64,000 bases of DNA, taken from contig NZ_JAGGLL010000005.1 of the NCBI RefSeq assembly GCF_017874425.1, positions 124,001 to 188,000 on the forward strand. The letters run 5' to 3'. The DNA is from Clostridium punense (GTDB lineage Bacteria; Bacillota; Clostridia; Clostridiales; Clostridiaceae). The notes beneath the pieces are model-generated. The model did not search any database, was not told the origin of the DNA, and worked only from the letters and a program-made list of their open reading frames with translations. Both the position numbers and the translations under genes were made by a program. The stretch's first letter is position 1, and each line of letters begins with the position of its first letter. This document shows, one piece after another, positions 26,484 through 36,750 of this stretch.

Positions 26484-27707
26484 TTATATTTTCGTATATT
26501 CCTTAACTACTTTATGATAAGTAATAATTATCCATATACCATAGATAGTATAACTTATTAAAGTAGCAAAGGCAGCTCCATTTATTCCATACGCAGGTAT
26601 GAGTGGAATATTTAACAGTAAATTTACTAATGTACCAACTATAGCTCCCTTTACTCTCAACTCTGGTTTTCCTATTCCAGAAAAAAAGCTAGTAATTATT
26701 TTCACAATTGCAAATAATACTATGCCTGGGAACAATATCTTAATCAACTTTGATACAGCTAGGTATTTATCTGAATATAAAAATAAGATAATTGGATCCA
26801 ACAATATTAGTGCCATTACCCAACCAAGCACCCCTAGTCCTATGGATATGCATATAGTTTTATTTATGCCTTTTATAATTTTCTTATGGTCATTACTTGA
26901 TGCTACTTCTGGGTATAAAATAGTTGATATAGAATCTGGAATTATCCAAAATTTTTCCGACAAATTTACTGCTACTGAATATATTCCTAAACTATACACT
27001 CCGTTTATTGCCATGATAAACCATTGATCCAGTCTAAAGTTTAAGTAGTTAGCTAAATTGGATATATAGCAACTCTTAGTAAAATGAAATATGGTCTTAA
27101 TGATACTTATATTTTTTTTTAATTGAAAGTTCAACTTAGTGTTTATATTTTTGAGTATAGCATAAGCTCCTAATAAGTTTGTTATAACAAAGGTTACTAA
27201 CTGAGTTATGATAACTTGTTCTACATTTAAATTTCCCTTAAATATAAGAAGTAGTAATAATACTTGACAAATATTTAATACTGCTGCTAAAACTGTAAGA
27301 ATATTTTTTGTTCCTATTTTTTCTATAGCAATAAGTATTGGCATTATTAAAAAATTCAAGTTTAACATAAATATCATGATAATTATATATATAAGATTAT
27401 CCATAGGCGAAAAAATGGAATAACCTAATATGATTATGGTTTCCATTACGCCTAAAGCAAAATAAATTATTAAAGAAGAGGCTAATACCTCCTCTAAGGA
27501 ATATATTTTCTTTCTTATAAAATACAAACTATCTGCAAAATATTGTCCTGAAAAAAGAATATATAGGGTATTAGGAATTAATATTACCGATGTTAAATAT
27601 CCATTTCCTTCAGGCCCCAAAACCCTTGCAATTATTATACTTGTAATAAAGTTTATAATTATACTTCCAGTGTTAGAAAAAAAGGTTTTAATTATATTTT
27701 TTATCAT
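26484..27707 (-). CDS. Polysaccharide flippase (Wzx-like)
   Basis: 407 residues with about 12 hydrophobic segments. 'SNTGSIIINFITSIIIARVLGPEGNGYLTSVILIPN' is the usual N-terminal motif of MOP-superfamily polysaccharide exporters, and 'ILYPEVASSNDHKKI' follows in the middle. It would translocate the lipid-linked unit made by this cluster. It differs from the flippase at 18449-19957, so the two clusters probably make different repeat units. Confidence 0.87.
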   Translation of the reverse strand: MIKNIIKTFFSNTGSIIINFITSIIIARVLGPEGNGYLTSVILIPNTLYILFSGQYFADSLYFIRKKIYSLEEVLASSLIIYFALGVMETIIILGYSIFSPMDNLIYIIIMIFMLNLNFLIMPILIAIEKIGTKNILTVLAAVLNICQVLLLLLIFKGNLNVEQVIITQLVTFVITNLLGAYAILKNINTKLNFQLKKNISIIKTIFHFTKSCYISNLANYLNFRLDQWFIMAINGVYSLGIYSVAVNLSEKFWIIPDSISTILYPEVASSNDHKKIIKGINKTICISIGLGVLGWVMALILLDPIILFLYSDKYLAVSKLIKILFPGIVLFAIVKIITSFFSGIGKPELRVKGAIVGTLVNLLLNIPLIPAYGINGAAFATLISYTIYGIWIIITYHKVVKEYTKI

Positions 27708-27711
27708 AACT

Positions 27712-28836
27712 TCACCTTCCTGCTATCTCACGAAAACAGTTAAGGTATTCCTTTGTTACTGCTTCTAAACTATATTTTTCAAAGCTATATTTTATAACCT
27801 TCTCATCTTTTAATGCTTTTTTAATCACGTCTACCCACTCTTTAGCATTATAAGAATCATTAACATAATAAGCTTTTCCCTCAGTTACCTCTGGAATGCA
27901 GCTACACTTAGTTGTGATTACTTTAACTCCCAGCTTCATAGCCTCAATTGGAGGCATACCAAAGCCCTCAAATATACTTGGAAATAAAAAAGCCGCTGAA
28001 TTTGAATATAATGAGTCTCTTTCCTCATTTGATACAAAACCAGTAAGTTTTACATTTTCCTCTAAATCCAGCTCCCTAATTAAGTTAATAAGTGTTTCTT
28101 TGTCTTTTCCACCCACTCCAGATATTATGAGTTTTTGTGGCATTTCTACCTCATTATCTTTAATTTCCTTCATTGTATATAATAAGGTCTTTAAGTTCTT
28201 ATGTGGAAGTAGTTGGGATACAGTATAAAAGTAATCTCTACTCTTTATATTCAACTTATTACTTAACTTATTAAATTCATACAGTTCTCCATTTTCTATT
28301 ATAGGATTGTATATTACTTTAATTCTATCTTCCTTTATATTAAGCTTTCCTATAATATCCCTCTTAACAAACTCCGAGATTGCAATTATTTTATCCGAAG
28401 TCTTGGCACATCTTTTCCATGCAAATCTTAGCCAATAATATTTACCTTTAGAAAAATATTCTGGATAGTGAAGAGCCTGCAAGTCATGTATAGTTGTTAT
28501 ATAGGTTAATGACTTATCATTAATTAAGGGTTTGCTATAAACAGGAGTAAACAATGTTTCAACTCCATTTTTTAAGCACAAGGAGTTCAGGTGAGCATTT
28601 TGCCATATGATTCTTTTTCCCACCTTATTACTTTCTATGTTACAGAGAATTTTTTCAAACTTTTTACTTTTAAAGTATTTTTTAAGAGATTCTTCATTAT
28701 CTTTAGAAACAAAGAGAATGAACTTATCATCCTCTGCCGAGTATTTATCAAGTCCATCCAATAGGTTTCTTATATAGGATTCTATTCCTCCATTTTTTTG
28801 CGGCTTTAACCACAACAAGTCTATACCTATTTTCAT
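27712..28836 (-). CDS. GT4 family glycosyltransferase
   Basis: 374 residues with the two-domain GT-B fold. 'IGIDLLWLKPQKNGGIESYIRNLLDGL' opens the acceptor domain, and 'FYTVSQLLPHKNLKTLLYTMKEI', 'GFVSNEERDSLYSNSAAFLFPSIFEGFGMPPIEAM' form the donor site with the E-x7-E pattern. I take the ATG at 28836, with GGTGA upstream; other in-frame starts up to 28848 are possible. Retaining enzymes of this group transfer mannose, glucose or similar sugars. It stands between the flippase and GDP-fucose genes. Confidence 0.88.
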   Translation of the reverse strand: MKIGIDLLWLKPQKNGGIESYIRNLLDGLDKYSAEDDKFILFVSKDNEESLKKYFKSKKFEKILCNIESNKVGKRIIWQNAHLNSLCLKNGVETLFTPVYSKPLINDKSLTYITTIHDLQALHYPEYFSKGKYYWLRFAWKRCAKTSDKIIAISEFVKRDIIGKLNIKEDRIKVIYNPIIENGELYEFNKLSNKLNIKSRDYFYTVSQLLPHKNLKTLLYTMKEIKDNEVEMPQKLIISGVGGKDKETLINLIRELDLEENVKLTGFVSNEERDSLYSNSAAFLFPSIFEGFGMPPIEAMKLGVKVITTKCSCIPEVTEGKAYYVNDSYNAKEWVDVIKKALKDEKVIKYSFEKYSLEAVTKEYLNCFREIAGR

Positions 28837-28859
28837 CAACATCACCACTTAATATTATT

Positions 28860-29795
28860 TTAACTACCTATATAATTCTCTAAAAACCACTCATAGCTCA
28901 TCCTAATCCCTTCTTCTAAAGAAACTTTATGATGCCAACCTAAGTTATGTAGTTTAGTAACATCTGTCAACTTTCTAGGAGTTCCATCTGGTTTTGTACT
29001 ATCAAATTTTATATTGCCCTGAAATCCAGTAGTCCTCTTTATTAGTTTTGATAAATCTCCTATAGATATTTCTTCTCCAGTACCTATGTTTACATGCTGC
29101 TCCTCATTGTAGTTTTCCATGAGAAAAATGCATGCATCTGCCATATCATCTACATATAAAAATTCTCTGAGAGGTTTTCCACTTCCCCAAACTTCAACAA
29201 AGTCACTGTTGCTTCTTTTAGCCTCATGAAACTTCCTTATAAGAGCTGGCAGCACATGGGAGTTATTTAAGTCAAAGTTGTCTCTTGGCCCATAAAGATT
29301 AGTAGGCATACAGCTTATAAAATTATCTCCATACTGCCTTTTAAAAAACTTACACATCTCAAGCCCTGAAATTTTTGCAATAGCATAGGCTTCATTAGTT
29401 GGTTCTAAATATCCTGATAAAAGATATTCTTCTTTTATGGGTTGTGGACACATTTTAGGATATATACAAGTACTTCCTAAAAATAAAAGTTTCTTAACTT
29501 TACAATCATGAGCCGCTTTTATTACGTTATTTTGTATCATCAAGTTTTCATATATAAATTCAGCTGGATAAGTATTGTTTGCATATATTCCGCCAACCTT
29601 AGCAGCTGCTAAAAATACGTAATCAGGAGATTCCTCTATAAAAAAGTCCTTTACGGCCTTCTGATCTAATAAGTCCAGTTCCTCATGGGTCCTATGTATT
29701 ATATTACTATAGCCTTTGTCTATTAAGTTTCTAACAATGGCAGACCCGACAAGCCCTCTATGGCCTGCTACATATATTTTGCTGTGTTTATCCAC
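28860..29795 (-). CDS. fcl: GDP-L-fucose synthase
   Basis: 311-residue extended short-chain dehydrogenase. '[17 protein letters not shown]' is the NADP site. '[27 protein letters not shown]', '[17 protein letters not shown]', '[18 protein letters not shown]' (Y-x3-K) and '[12 protein letters not shown]' are diagnostic for GDP-fucose synthase (epimerase-reductase). The start is a GTG at 29795 with AGGAGTGAGG upstream. It directly follows gmd, completing GDP-mannose to GDP-L-fucose. Confidence 0.95.
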   Translation of the reverse strand: MDKHSKIYVAGHRGLVGSAIVRNLIDKGYSNIIHRTHEELDLLDQKAVKDFFIEESPDYVFLAAAKVGGIYANNTYPAEFIYENLMIQNNVIKAAHDCKVKKLLFLGSTCIYPKMCPQPIKEEYLLSGYLEPTNEAYAIAKISGLEMCKFFKRQYGDNFISCMPTNLYGPRDNFDLNNSHVLPALIRKFHEAKRSNSDFVEVWGSGKPLREFLYVDDMADACIFLMENYNEEQHVNIGTGEEISIGDLSKLIKRTTGFQGNIKFDSTKPDGTPRKLTDVTKLHNLGWHHKVSLEEGIRMSYEWFLENYIGS

Positions 29796-29813
29796 TTACC
29801 TCACTCCTGTCTC

Positions 29814-30902
29814 TTACTTTTTAGCGGATAATGCAGCTTCTCTTTCAGCTAGGTAGCTAGATGTACTTATGCCTGCTATTTCCTTTAAGTCTGCATCTAC
29901 CATCATTTTAACTAAGTTTGTAAAATCAACTTTTCTAGTCCAATTTAACTCTCTTTCAGCCTTTGATGAATCTCCCCAAAGTAGGTCTACTTCCGCTGGT
30001 CTAAAGTATCTTGGATTGATATCCACTAAGAGTTTTCCTGTTGCTTTATCATAACCTTTTTCATTAACCCCTTTACCTTCCCACTTTATATCTATCCCCA
30101 CTTCCTTAAAAGCTCTCTCTACAAATTCTCTTACAGTATGGGTTTCATTAGTAGCGATAACATAATCTTCAGGCTTTTCTTGTTGAAGCATAAGCCACAT
30201 AGCCTCTACATAGTCACCAGCAAAGCCCCAATCTCTTTTTGCATCTAAATTACCTAAAGAAAGTTTTTCCTGCTTTCCTGCAATTATGCTAGCTACTGCC
30301 CTAGTTATTTTCCTAGTGACAAAAGTTTCTCCCCTTCTTGGAGACTCATGGTTGAATAAAATTCCATTACAAGCAAATATATTATAAGATTCTCTATAAT
30401 TTATAGTTATCCAATATCCATAAAGCTTTGCTACTCCATAGGGGCTTTTAGGATAAAATGGGGTTTTTTCACTTTGAGGCGCTGTTTCTGGAAGTCCTCC
30501 AAAGAGTTCTGAAGTAGATGCCTGATAAAATTTACACATTACCCCTGTTTCTCTTATTGCATCAAGCAGTCTAAGGGTTCCTATAGCATCTGCTTCTGCA
30601 GTATACTCTGGAACTTCAAAGGATACTTGAACATGGCTTTGTGCAGCTAAATTATATATTTCTTCTGGCTTAATTTTTTGAATAAGCCTATTTAAGTTAC
30701 TTGAATCAGTTAAGTCTCCATAGTGTAAAAATAAAGTTTTATTTCCAATGGTGGGATTCTCGAAAAGATGATCTATTCTGTCTGTGTTAATTGTACTATG
30801 TCTTCTTATTATTCCATGGACTTCATAACCCTTCTCAAGTAGAAACTCAGTTAAATAAGATCCATCCTGTCCAGTAATACCAGTAATTAATGCTTTTTTC
30901 AT
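29814..30902 (-). CDS. gmd: GDP-mannose 4,6-dehydratase
   Basis: 362 residues. '[31 protein letters not shown]' is the nucleotide site; '[22 protein letters not shown]', '[11 protein letters not shown]', '[13 protein letters not shown]' (Y-x3-K) and '[19 protein letters not shown]' are hallmark sequences. The enzyme makes GDP-4-keto-6-deoxymannose, the substrate of the fcl product encoded next. GDP-mannose comes from ManC at 16088-17140. Confidence 0.96.
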   Translation of the reverse strand: MKKALITGITGQDGSYLTEFLLEKGYEVHGIIRRHSTINTDRIDHLFENPTIGNKTLFLHYGDLTDSSNLNRLIQKIKPEEIYNLAAQSHVQVSFEVPEYTAEADAIGTLRLLDAIRETGVMCKFYQASTSELFGGLPETAPQSEKTPFYPKSPYGVAKLYGYWITINYRESYNIFACNGILFNHESPRRGETFVTRKITRAVASIIAGKQEKLSLGNLDAKRDWGFAGDYVEAMWLMLQQEKPEDYVIATNETHTVREFVERAFKEVGIDIKWEGKGVNEKGYDKATGKLLVDINPRYFRPAEVDLLWGDSSKAERELNWTRKVDFTNLVKMMVDADLKEIAGISTSSYLAEREAALSAKK

Positions 30903-30918
30903 TTTATTTCAATCCTTC

Positions 30919-31866
30919 CTAATTGCAATACTCTCTACTCACATAAATTTTCAAAAGTTTCATTTCACCTCTAAATTCAAAGGTATCTAACGATGCAGGA
31001 ATTAAGACGCTCTCCAAACATTGTATTTTTTCAATTCCACCTTCATAGATTATTTCTCCACTACCTTCTACGCAAGTATATATGTAGAATTTCTCTCTAT
31101 GGGTGCATTCCTTAAGACTATGAGAAATCCTTAACTCTTCAAGAGTAAAATACTGACATTGGCAATGTTTAAGTATTAAATTATCTCCGTTTTGTTCTAT
31201 TTTAGGGTTTGTTTTCTCCATTTTTAAGCTGAAGTTAATTACATCAAGTGACTTTTCTATATGAAGCTCTCTTCCTCTATGATAGTCATAAACTCTATAA
31301 GTTAAGTCGCTACTCTCTTGTATTTCCACTATGGTTATTCCTTCTCCAATAGCATGAACTAACCCACTAGGAATAAAGTACACATCACCTTTTTTCACTT
31401 CAACCTTATTTAGGTATTCTTCAACTTTATTATCATCTAAAGCTTTTTTAAAATCCTGTTTTGTACAGGGTTTAGTACCTAATATTATGTTTGCTCCTGG
31501 CATAGCTTCTACCACATACCAAGCTTCTGTTTTACCACACTGCTTTTCTACCTCTGTAGCATATTTATCATCTGGATGCACCTGAACGGAAAGCCTATCT
31601 TTAGAATTTATTATTTTTAGTAGTAATGGGAAAGATCCTTCTTTACACACTTCCCCCAAAATTTCATTTTTATGATTTTTTAGAAGTTCTTCTAAGGTTT
31701 TACCCTTATGTATGCCATTGGAAATAATACTTTTCCCGTTATTATGACAAGTAATATCCCAGCTTTCCCCTATATTGCCTTCAGGTAAATTATCTCTATA
31801 TTTTTCTAATTGCCTTCCACCCCATATTTTCTCGTAGTATAAGTTATGAAATTTTAAAGGATACAT
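30919..31866 (-). CDS. manA: Mannose-6-phosphate isomerase, type I
   Basis: 315-residue zinc cupin enzyme. 'LYYEKIWGGRQLEKY' and 'LPLLLKIINSKDRLSVQVHPDD'-type sequence (metal-binding His) are present, followed by 'GKTEAWYVVEAMPGANIILG', 'YFIPSGLVHAIGEGITIVEIQESSDLTYRVYDYHR'. It interconverts fructose-6-phosphate and mannose-6-phosphate and so opens the GDP-mannose/fucose route. It lies immediately upstream of gmd and fcl. A phosphomannomutase must be encoded elsewhere. Confidence 0.93.
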   Translation of the reverse strand: MYPLKFHNLYYEKIWGGRQLEKYRDNLPEGNIGESWDITCHNNGKSIISNGIHKGKTLEELLKNHKNEILGEVCKEGSFPLLLKIINSKDRLSVQVHPDDKYATEVEKQCGKTEAWYVVEAMPGANIILGTKPCTKQDFKKALDDNKVEEYLNKVEVKKGDVYFIPSGLVHAIGEGITIVEIQESSDLTYRVYDYHRGRELHIEKSLDVINFSLKMEKTNPKIEQNGDNLILKHCQCQYFTLEELRISHSLKECTHREKFYIYTCVEGSGEIIYEGGIEKIQCLESVLIPASLDTFEFRGEMKLLKIYVSREYCN

Positions 31867-31945
31867 GTACTACTCCTCTCGTAAGCAAAATCCAATATGT
31901 TTATTGTTATTTTTGTTCATAGTAAATACTTTTAGGAGCCTTGTG

Positions 31946-33187
31946 CTAAAGCTCCTTAAATAACTTATCATACTTTTCCATAGATATTCGCTTAGTTAAA
32001 TTCTCTTCTAGATAAACTCTGCCTCTACACCCCATAGCTCCAATTGTTTCTCTATTATTATAAAACTCCTCAAGAAGTTTATAAAAGCCACTATAATCCT
32101 CTGGATTAACGCACTTTCCACTATCTGATTTAGTTATAATATTTCTTGCCTCACTATTACTTTCTAAAACCCCAATTATGGGTTTTCCAACTGCAAGAAC
32201 TCCATAGAGTTTACTTGGAACAGACACTCCCTTAATGCCTTTAGCATTAACAACTAAGTGAACATCTGCGATGTTGAGAGATATATTAAGCTTATCCTTA
32301 GGTTGATAAGGTAGGAATAATATATTGCTTAATTCATTTACTTCTTTATATTGTTCTAAATCCTTCTTTACAGCACCTTCCCCAGCAAAAACAAATATTA
32401 AGTCCTTATTATGCTTAAAGTGATGTGCTGCCTTTATAAGATTTTCTAAATCATAAAATAGCCCTAGGTTTCCTGAATACATCACAATAAACTTATTTGC
32501 TAAGTTGTACTTATGCTTAAAAGCCACAACCTCTTCATCTTCCATAGATAGGGGGAATATCTGTGACTCATCAATCCAATTATTGATTACTGTTACTTTT
32601 GAAAGAAACTCTTCCCCTCTTTTTTTCACAGTTTCTACTTGGTCATTTCCCACTACTAGTATACAATCTGAATCTCTTAAGGTTAAGTTATCCATTTTCC
32701 TCAAAGAGCTTATTAAAGGTTTTACTTTTGAATACCCAATTGCTTCAATCTGTTCTGGGTTAAAGTCTTGTATATTATAGATTAACTTAGCTTTTGGATT
32801 AATTTTTTTAGCATATCTCCCTAGCAATCCTCCTAATATTGGTGGTTGAGAAACTGTAAAAATAACATCATAATCCTTTATATGCTTTATGGCAGCTTTA
32901 GCGTTACAATAATATTTCTTTATATAATTAACCCTAGATAGTTTACTTCTTTTATTTACATTTGGCACAATTACTCTAAATACCTTTATTCCAGCAATTT
33001 CTTCCTGATAGTATTTTTTATCCAATAGACTTTTGTCTAAATTAATATCTTCAGAATAATTTGGAACAGCTGCAATAACAGTAATATCATATTTTTCTTT
33101 CAAAGCTTCACATATTTCCGTCATTAACTGTCCTAGTGACGCTACATCTGGGTAATAGTAGTTAGCTATAAATAATATTTTTTTCAT
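31946..33187 (-). CDS. GT4 family glycosyltransferase (WbuB-like)
   Basis: 413 residues, GT-B fold. 'ILFIANYYYPDVASLGQLMTEICEAL' and 'TVSQPPILGGLLGRYAKKINPKAKLIYNIQDFNPEQIEAIGY' resemble WbuB/WcaI-type transferases. The donor half has 'FIVMYSGNLGLFYDLENLIKAA' and 'GVSVPSKLYGVLAVGKPIIG'. Members transfer N-acetylfucosamine, fucose or rhamnose-like sugars, which fits the neighbouring GDP-fucose genes, but the donor is inferred. About 110 bp of AT-rich DNA separates it from the DUF4422 gene. Confidence 0.87.
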   Translation of the reverse strand: MKKILFIANYYYPDVASLGQLMTEICEALKEKYDITVIAAVPNYSEDINLDKSLLDKKYYQEEIAGIKVFRVIVPNVNKRSKLSRVNYIKKYYCNAKAAIKHIKDYDVIFTVSQPPILGGLLGRYAKKINPKAKLIYNIQDFNPEQIEAIGYSKVKPLISSLRKMDNLTLRDSDCILVVGNDQVETVKKRGEEFLSKVTVINNWIDESQIFPLSMEDEEVVAFKHKYNLANKFIVMYSGNLGLFYDLENLIKAAHHFKHNKDLIFVFAGEGAVKKDLEQYKEVNELSNILFLPYQPKDKLNISLNIADVHLVVNAKGIKGVSVPSKLYGVLAVGKPIIGVLESNSEARNIITKSDSGKCVNPEDYSGFYKLLEEFYNNRETIGAMGCRGRVYLEENLTKRISMEKYDKLFKEL

Positions 33188-33300
33188 TTATTTCACCTAA
33201 TTTAAATCTACTTATTTTCATGATTTCCCTACGGTTTACTATCTTTCTTATTATAACCTTTTATAGTATTTTTTTATCATGTTACTTATAATATAATTCT

Positions 33301-34068
33301 TTAGCTATACTTTCTCTTGAGAAAATCTTTAGCTTTTTTAACCCAATATACTTTTTCTAAGTTTATCACTGGAACTTCTTTTGCCTTAAGTTTTTCCTTA
33401 TGAAGCCATACATTAAATAATCTTTCGCTTAAAAATCCAAATATTCTACATTGATAAGCATCATATTTTGATATATCAGTACTTTCTTCAAGCTCAAAGA
33501 GTATAGAAAAAAGCCACTGACAATATCTATCGAAATCTTCCTTTTTCATTATGAACATATTAAACAAGTGGAGCTTTGTTCCACTCATTACATAATTAAA
33601 GCTATCAATGTAATCAACATGTTTTTCTTTTATTATTTCTTCAATTTTATTTAAATCCTTTAAGTAGTGAGCATGTTTGTAATGAGACCTTACTGTTTCA
33701 ATATAATAGTTTCTTTTCTTAGGCAGAATAATTTCGTAATCCTTCATTAGCTTTTCTATATCATTTTCTGTAAGAATTAAATCAATTTTATCCTTACCAT
33801 TATTTAATCTAGACACTACATCTTTTATAGTAAAATACCTTCTATAATGGCATAACCCAATATAATCACATTTTAAGTTTTTATAAGCCCAGTATAATCC
33901 TGTTAATTCACAGTAATTTGTATTTTTTAGGGATATGTTATCTCCCGTATTATCTCCTATATATCCTAAATCTTGCTTTCCTTCTTTTCCTACATGAAGA
34001 GGGATATATATTTTTTCTTTTGGCATCTTATACTTTTTATGGGTAGCCACTAGTATCTTAATATTCAT
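33301..34068 (-). CDS. DUF4422 protein, probable glycosyltransferase
   Basis: 255 residues. 'ILVATHKKYKMPKEKIYIPLHVGKEGK' and 'NTNYCELTGLYWAYKNLKCDYIGLCHYRRYF' match the DUF4422 family, common in capsule and O-antigen clusters beside UDP-galactopyranose mutase and probably acting as a (galacto)furanosyl- or hexosyltransferase. Its ATG overlaps the last base of glf, showing translational coupling, which supports use of UDP-galactofuranose. That donor assignment is an inference. Confidence 0.85.
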   Translation of the reverse strand: MNIKILVATHKKYKMPKEKIYIPLHVGKEGKQDLGYIGDNTGDNISLKNTNYCELTGLYWAYKNLKCDYIGLCHYRRYFTIKDVVSRLNNGKDKIDLILTENDIEKLMKDYEIILPKKRNYYIETVRSHYKHAHYLKDLNKIEEIIKEKHVDYIDSFNYVMSGTKLHLFNMFIMKKEDFDRYCQWLFSILFELEESTDISKYDAYQCRIFGFLSERLFNVWLHKEKLKAKEVPVINLEKVYWVKKAKDFLKRKYS

Positions 34069-35174
34069 TAATTTTTAAACTCCTCTTTTACTTTTTCTAT
34101 AGCTGCTCTTACTATATTGTGCATATCGTAATATTTGTACTCTCCAAGCCTTCCCCCAAATATCAATGTTTCTTCTTTTTCTCCAAGAGCTTTATATTTA
34201 TTATATATATCCAAGTTTTTTTCGTCCAACACTGGATAGTAGGGTTCATCCCCGCTTTTCCATTCCATTGGATATTCCCTTGTTATTACAGTAGATTCAC
34301 TGGTTTTAAATTCAAAATGCTTATGTTCTATTATACGAGTAAATGGTGTCTCTCTATCAGTATAATTAACTACTGCATTTCCTTGGTAGTTTTGTTGCTG
34401 TAGTAATTCTGTGTCAAATCTTAAGCTTCTATATTCTAAAACACCATACTTATATCCATAATATTCATCAATCATACCCGTAAATAACACTTTTTTTGCT
34501 AATGAGTCCAGCTCTTCCCTATTTTCAAAATAATTTGTATTTAATCTAATATCACAATTCCTAAGAAGATTTTCAATTATTACATTATATCCTCCTATGG
34601 GAATGCCTTGATATCTATCATTAAAGTAATTATTATCGTAGGTAAATCTTACTGGAAGCCTTTTTATTATAAATGGTGGAAGTTCCGTAGCACTTCTTCC
34701 CCATTGTTTTTCTGTATACCCTTTTATTAGCTTCTCATATATATCTGTTCCAACTAAGGATATTGCTTGTTCTTCTAAGTTTTCTGGTTTCTTATTTTTT
34801 AAAATAGCCTTTTGTTCCTCTATCCTATCTTTGGCCTCTTGAGGTGTTATTACCCCCCATAGCTTATTAAAGGTATTCATATTAAATGGCAAGTTATATA
34901 TCTCCCCATTAAAATTAGCTATTGGTGAGTTAGTAAATCTGTTAAATTCAGCAAATTCATTGACATAATTCCATATTTCTTCATCATTGGTATGAAAAAT
35001 ATGTGCTCCATACTTATGCACATTAATTCCTTCTATATTTTCACAATAAATATTTCCACCTACATGATTTCTTTTGTCAATAACTAAACAACTCTTACCT
35101 CTTTTAGAAACCTCATGAGCAAATACAGCTCCGTATAAGCCTGCACCTACCACTAAGTAATCATATTTTTTCAT
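34068..35174 (-). CDS. glf: UDP-galactopyranose mutase
   Basis: 368-residue flavoenzyme. 'YDYLVVGAGLYGAVFAHEVSKRGKSCLVIDKRNHVGGNIY' is the FAD site. 'HKYGAHIFHTNDEEIWNYVN', 'YTEKQWGRSATELPPFIIKRLPVRFTYDNNYFNDRYQGIP', 'FTGMIDEYY' and 'FGGRLGEYKYYDMHN' are characteristic of Glf. It converts UDP-galactopyranose to UDP-galactofuranose, so the glycan made here probably contains galactofuranose. It follows the initiating transferase by 35 bp. Confidence 0.96.
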   Translation of the reverse strand: MKKYDYLVVGAGLYGAVFAHEVSKRGKSCLVIDKRNHVGGNIYCENIEGINVHKYGAHIFHTNDEEIWNYVNEFAEFNRFTNSPIANFNGEIYNLPFNMNTFNKLWGVITPQEAKDRIEEQKAILKNKKPENLEEQAISLVGTDIYEKLIKGYTEKQWGRSATELPPFIIKRLPVRFTYDNNYFNDRYQGIPIGGYNVIIENLLRNCDIRLNTNYFENREELDSLAKKVLFTGMIDEYYGYKYGVLEYRSLRFDTELLQQQNYQGNAVVNYTDRETPFTRIIEHKHFEFKTSESTVITREYPMEWKSGDEPYYPVLDEKNLDIYNKYKALGEKEETLIFGGRLGEYKYYDMHNIVRAAIEKVKEEFKN

Positions 35175-35209
35175 TTAAGCACCTTCTCGTTCTTGTTAAA
35201 TTTCAATAA

Positions 35210-35878
35210 TTACCTTGCACCTCTTCTTTTAAATACCACTATAAAGGTTTTCAAGATTATTATTATATCACTCCATATTGTTCCGTTATCTATATAATCC
35301 ATATCAAGTTGTATTCTCTCTTTATACGTGGTATCACTTCTTCCATTAGCCTGCCAATTACCTGTAAGTCCTGGTTTTACACTTAAAAGTTTCTTTCCAT
35401 ACTTACCATACAATTCAATTTCCTTTTCTACGATTGGTCTTGGTCCAACTATGGATAATTCCCCTTTTAAAATATTTAGTAATTGTGGCAATTCGTCTAA
35501 ACTAGTTTTTCTTAAAAAGTTACCCATTTTTGTTACCCTGGGATCATTTTTCAACTTGAAATTTTCATTAAATTCTTTTTTTTGTTCTGGAGTTAAATTG
35601 TTGAGTAACTCTTCTGCATCAGTTACCATGCTCCTAAACTTATATACTTTTATTATTTTTCCCCCATATCCTAGTCTTTTATGTGAAAAAAATACTGGTC
35701 CTCTTGAATCTAATTTAACTAAAATAGCCAGTATCAAAAATACTGGACTAAGTATTATTAGTCCAACTAAGGATCCTAATATATCCATAATCCTTTTTAC
35801 AAGCTTATATGCAATTCCCTTTTTAGTAACACTATTATGTATACTTACTTCAATTTCCCGGGTTTGTATTTCAGACAT
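35210..35878 (-). CDS. Initiating sugar-phosphate transferase (WbaP/PglC family), copy 1
   Basis: 222 residues, the same length as the product of 24458-25126 and similar along the whole length, both ending in RGAR. One hydrophobic segment (about 30-55) is followed by 'GPVFFSHKRLGYGGK', 'YKFRSMVTDAEELLNNL', 'KTSLDELPQLLNILKGELSIVGPRP' and 'KPGLTGNWQANGRSD'. As the first gene of the Glf/fucose cluster it would start lipid-linked repeat-unit synthesis. The two copies differ mostly in the N-terminal 40 residues, suggesting an old duplication that gave each cluster its own priming enzyme. Confidence 0.92.
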   Translation of the reverse strand: MSEIQTREIEVSIHNSVTKKGIAYKLVKRIMDILGSLVGLIILSPVFLILAILVKLDSRGPVFFSHKRLGYGGKIIKVYKFRSMVTDAEELLNNLTPEQKKEFNENFKLKNDPRVTKMGNFLRKTSLDELPQLLNILKGELSIVGPRPIVEKEIELYGKYGKKLLSVKPGLTGNWQANGRSDTTYKERIQLDMDYIDNGTIWSDIIIILKTFIVVFKRRGAR

Positions 35879-36617
35879 GTAAAATCCTCCTCAAATTTGC
35901 TACAATTTTGCCTAACAAAACAATCATAGTTTTCTATTTTCTTAATTTGTATGCAAGAAAATAACCTCACCATAAAATATAGACTAAATCCATTAATTTT
36001 TAATAAACTTTATTTTATAGATAAAGTTATTAAGCAAATTGTCGATAATATGATGATGTTAACTAAAAATATTATATCATAACCTATGGTATTATCATAA
36101 TGGTTAAAAATCCCTCACTATAACTTTCACTTTCCATGTTTTTAGGTAGTATAACATAGTTTAATATTTCATCTTATGAAACATAACCTCTATAAAAATT
36201 GTCAGCTATTACTTTAGTGTACTACGTTATATAAAATTTGTATAGAATATTATACCAATATTAAAACATTTTTAAAAAAACTAATCTTCATTATTCCTCA
36301 ATTAGCTAAAACTGATAAATTAATTCACCAATCCTCATTTTTCAATATTTACTGCAAGATAAAATCTATCACTTTCCTTCTCCTTATTAATTTCTTTAGC
36401 ATTTAAGTTCCATTATGGTAACCTTCAACTTATACAATAGAAGCTATTTAATTACAGATGCCCCAATAAGGATCCATAAGAACAAAGCCCTGTATTACAT
36501 AAGGAACATAAAGATAAAATATGCCAATAAAACAAGATACCCTGTATCATTATACGAATAATATCAATACTTCGAAGTTCTAATACATGGATAAATTAAG
36601 ATAACTATATATATCGA

Positions 36618-36651
36618 TTTATTGATGTCTTTTTAAAAAGACATCAATAAA
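36618..36651. repeat. 34-bp perfect palindrome
   Basis: TTTATTGATGTCTTTTT is followed directly by its reverse complement, with no loop. It stands in otherwise simple AT-rich DNA. Confidence 0.7.
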
Positions 36652-36750
36652 ATAAGATATCCATAAATATTTATAAAAATATAACAAGATACGAATAAAT
36701 CAATATTTAAATATATCTTTAAAAGAAGATAAGAAGATATAGTATTCATG

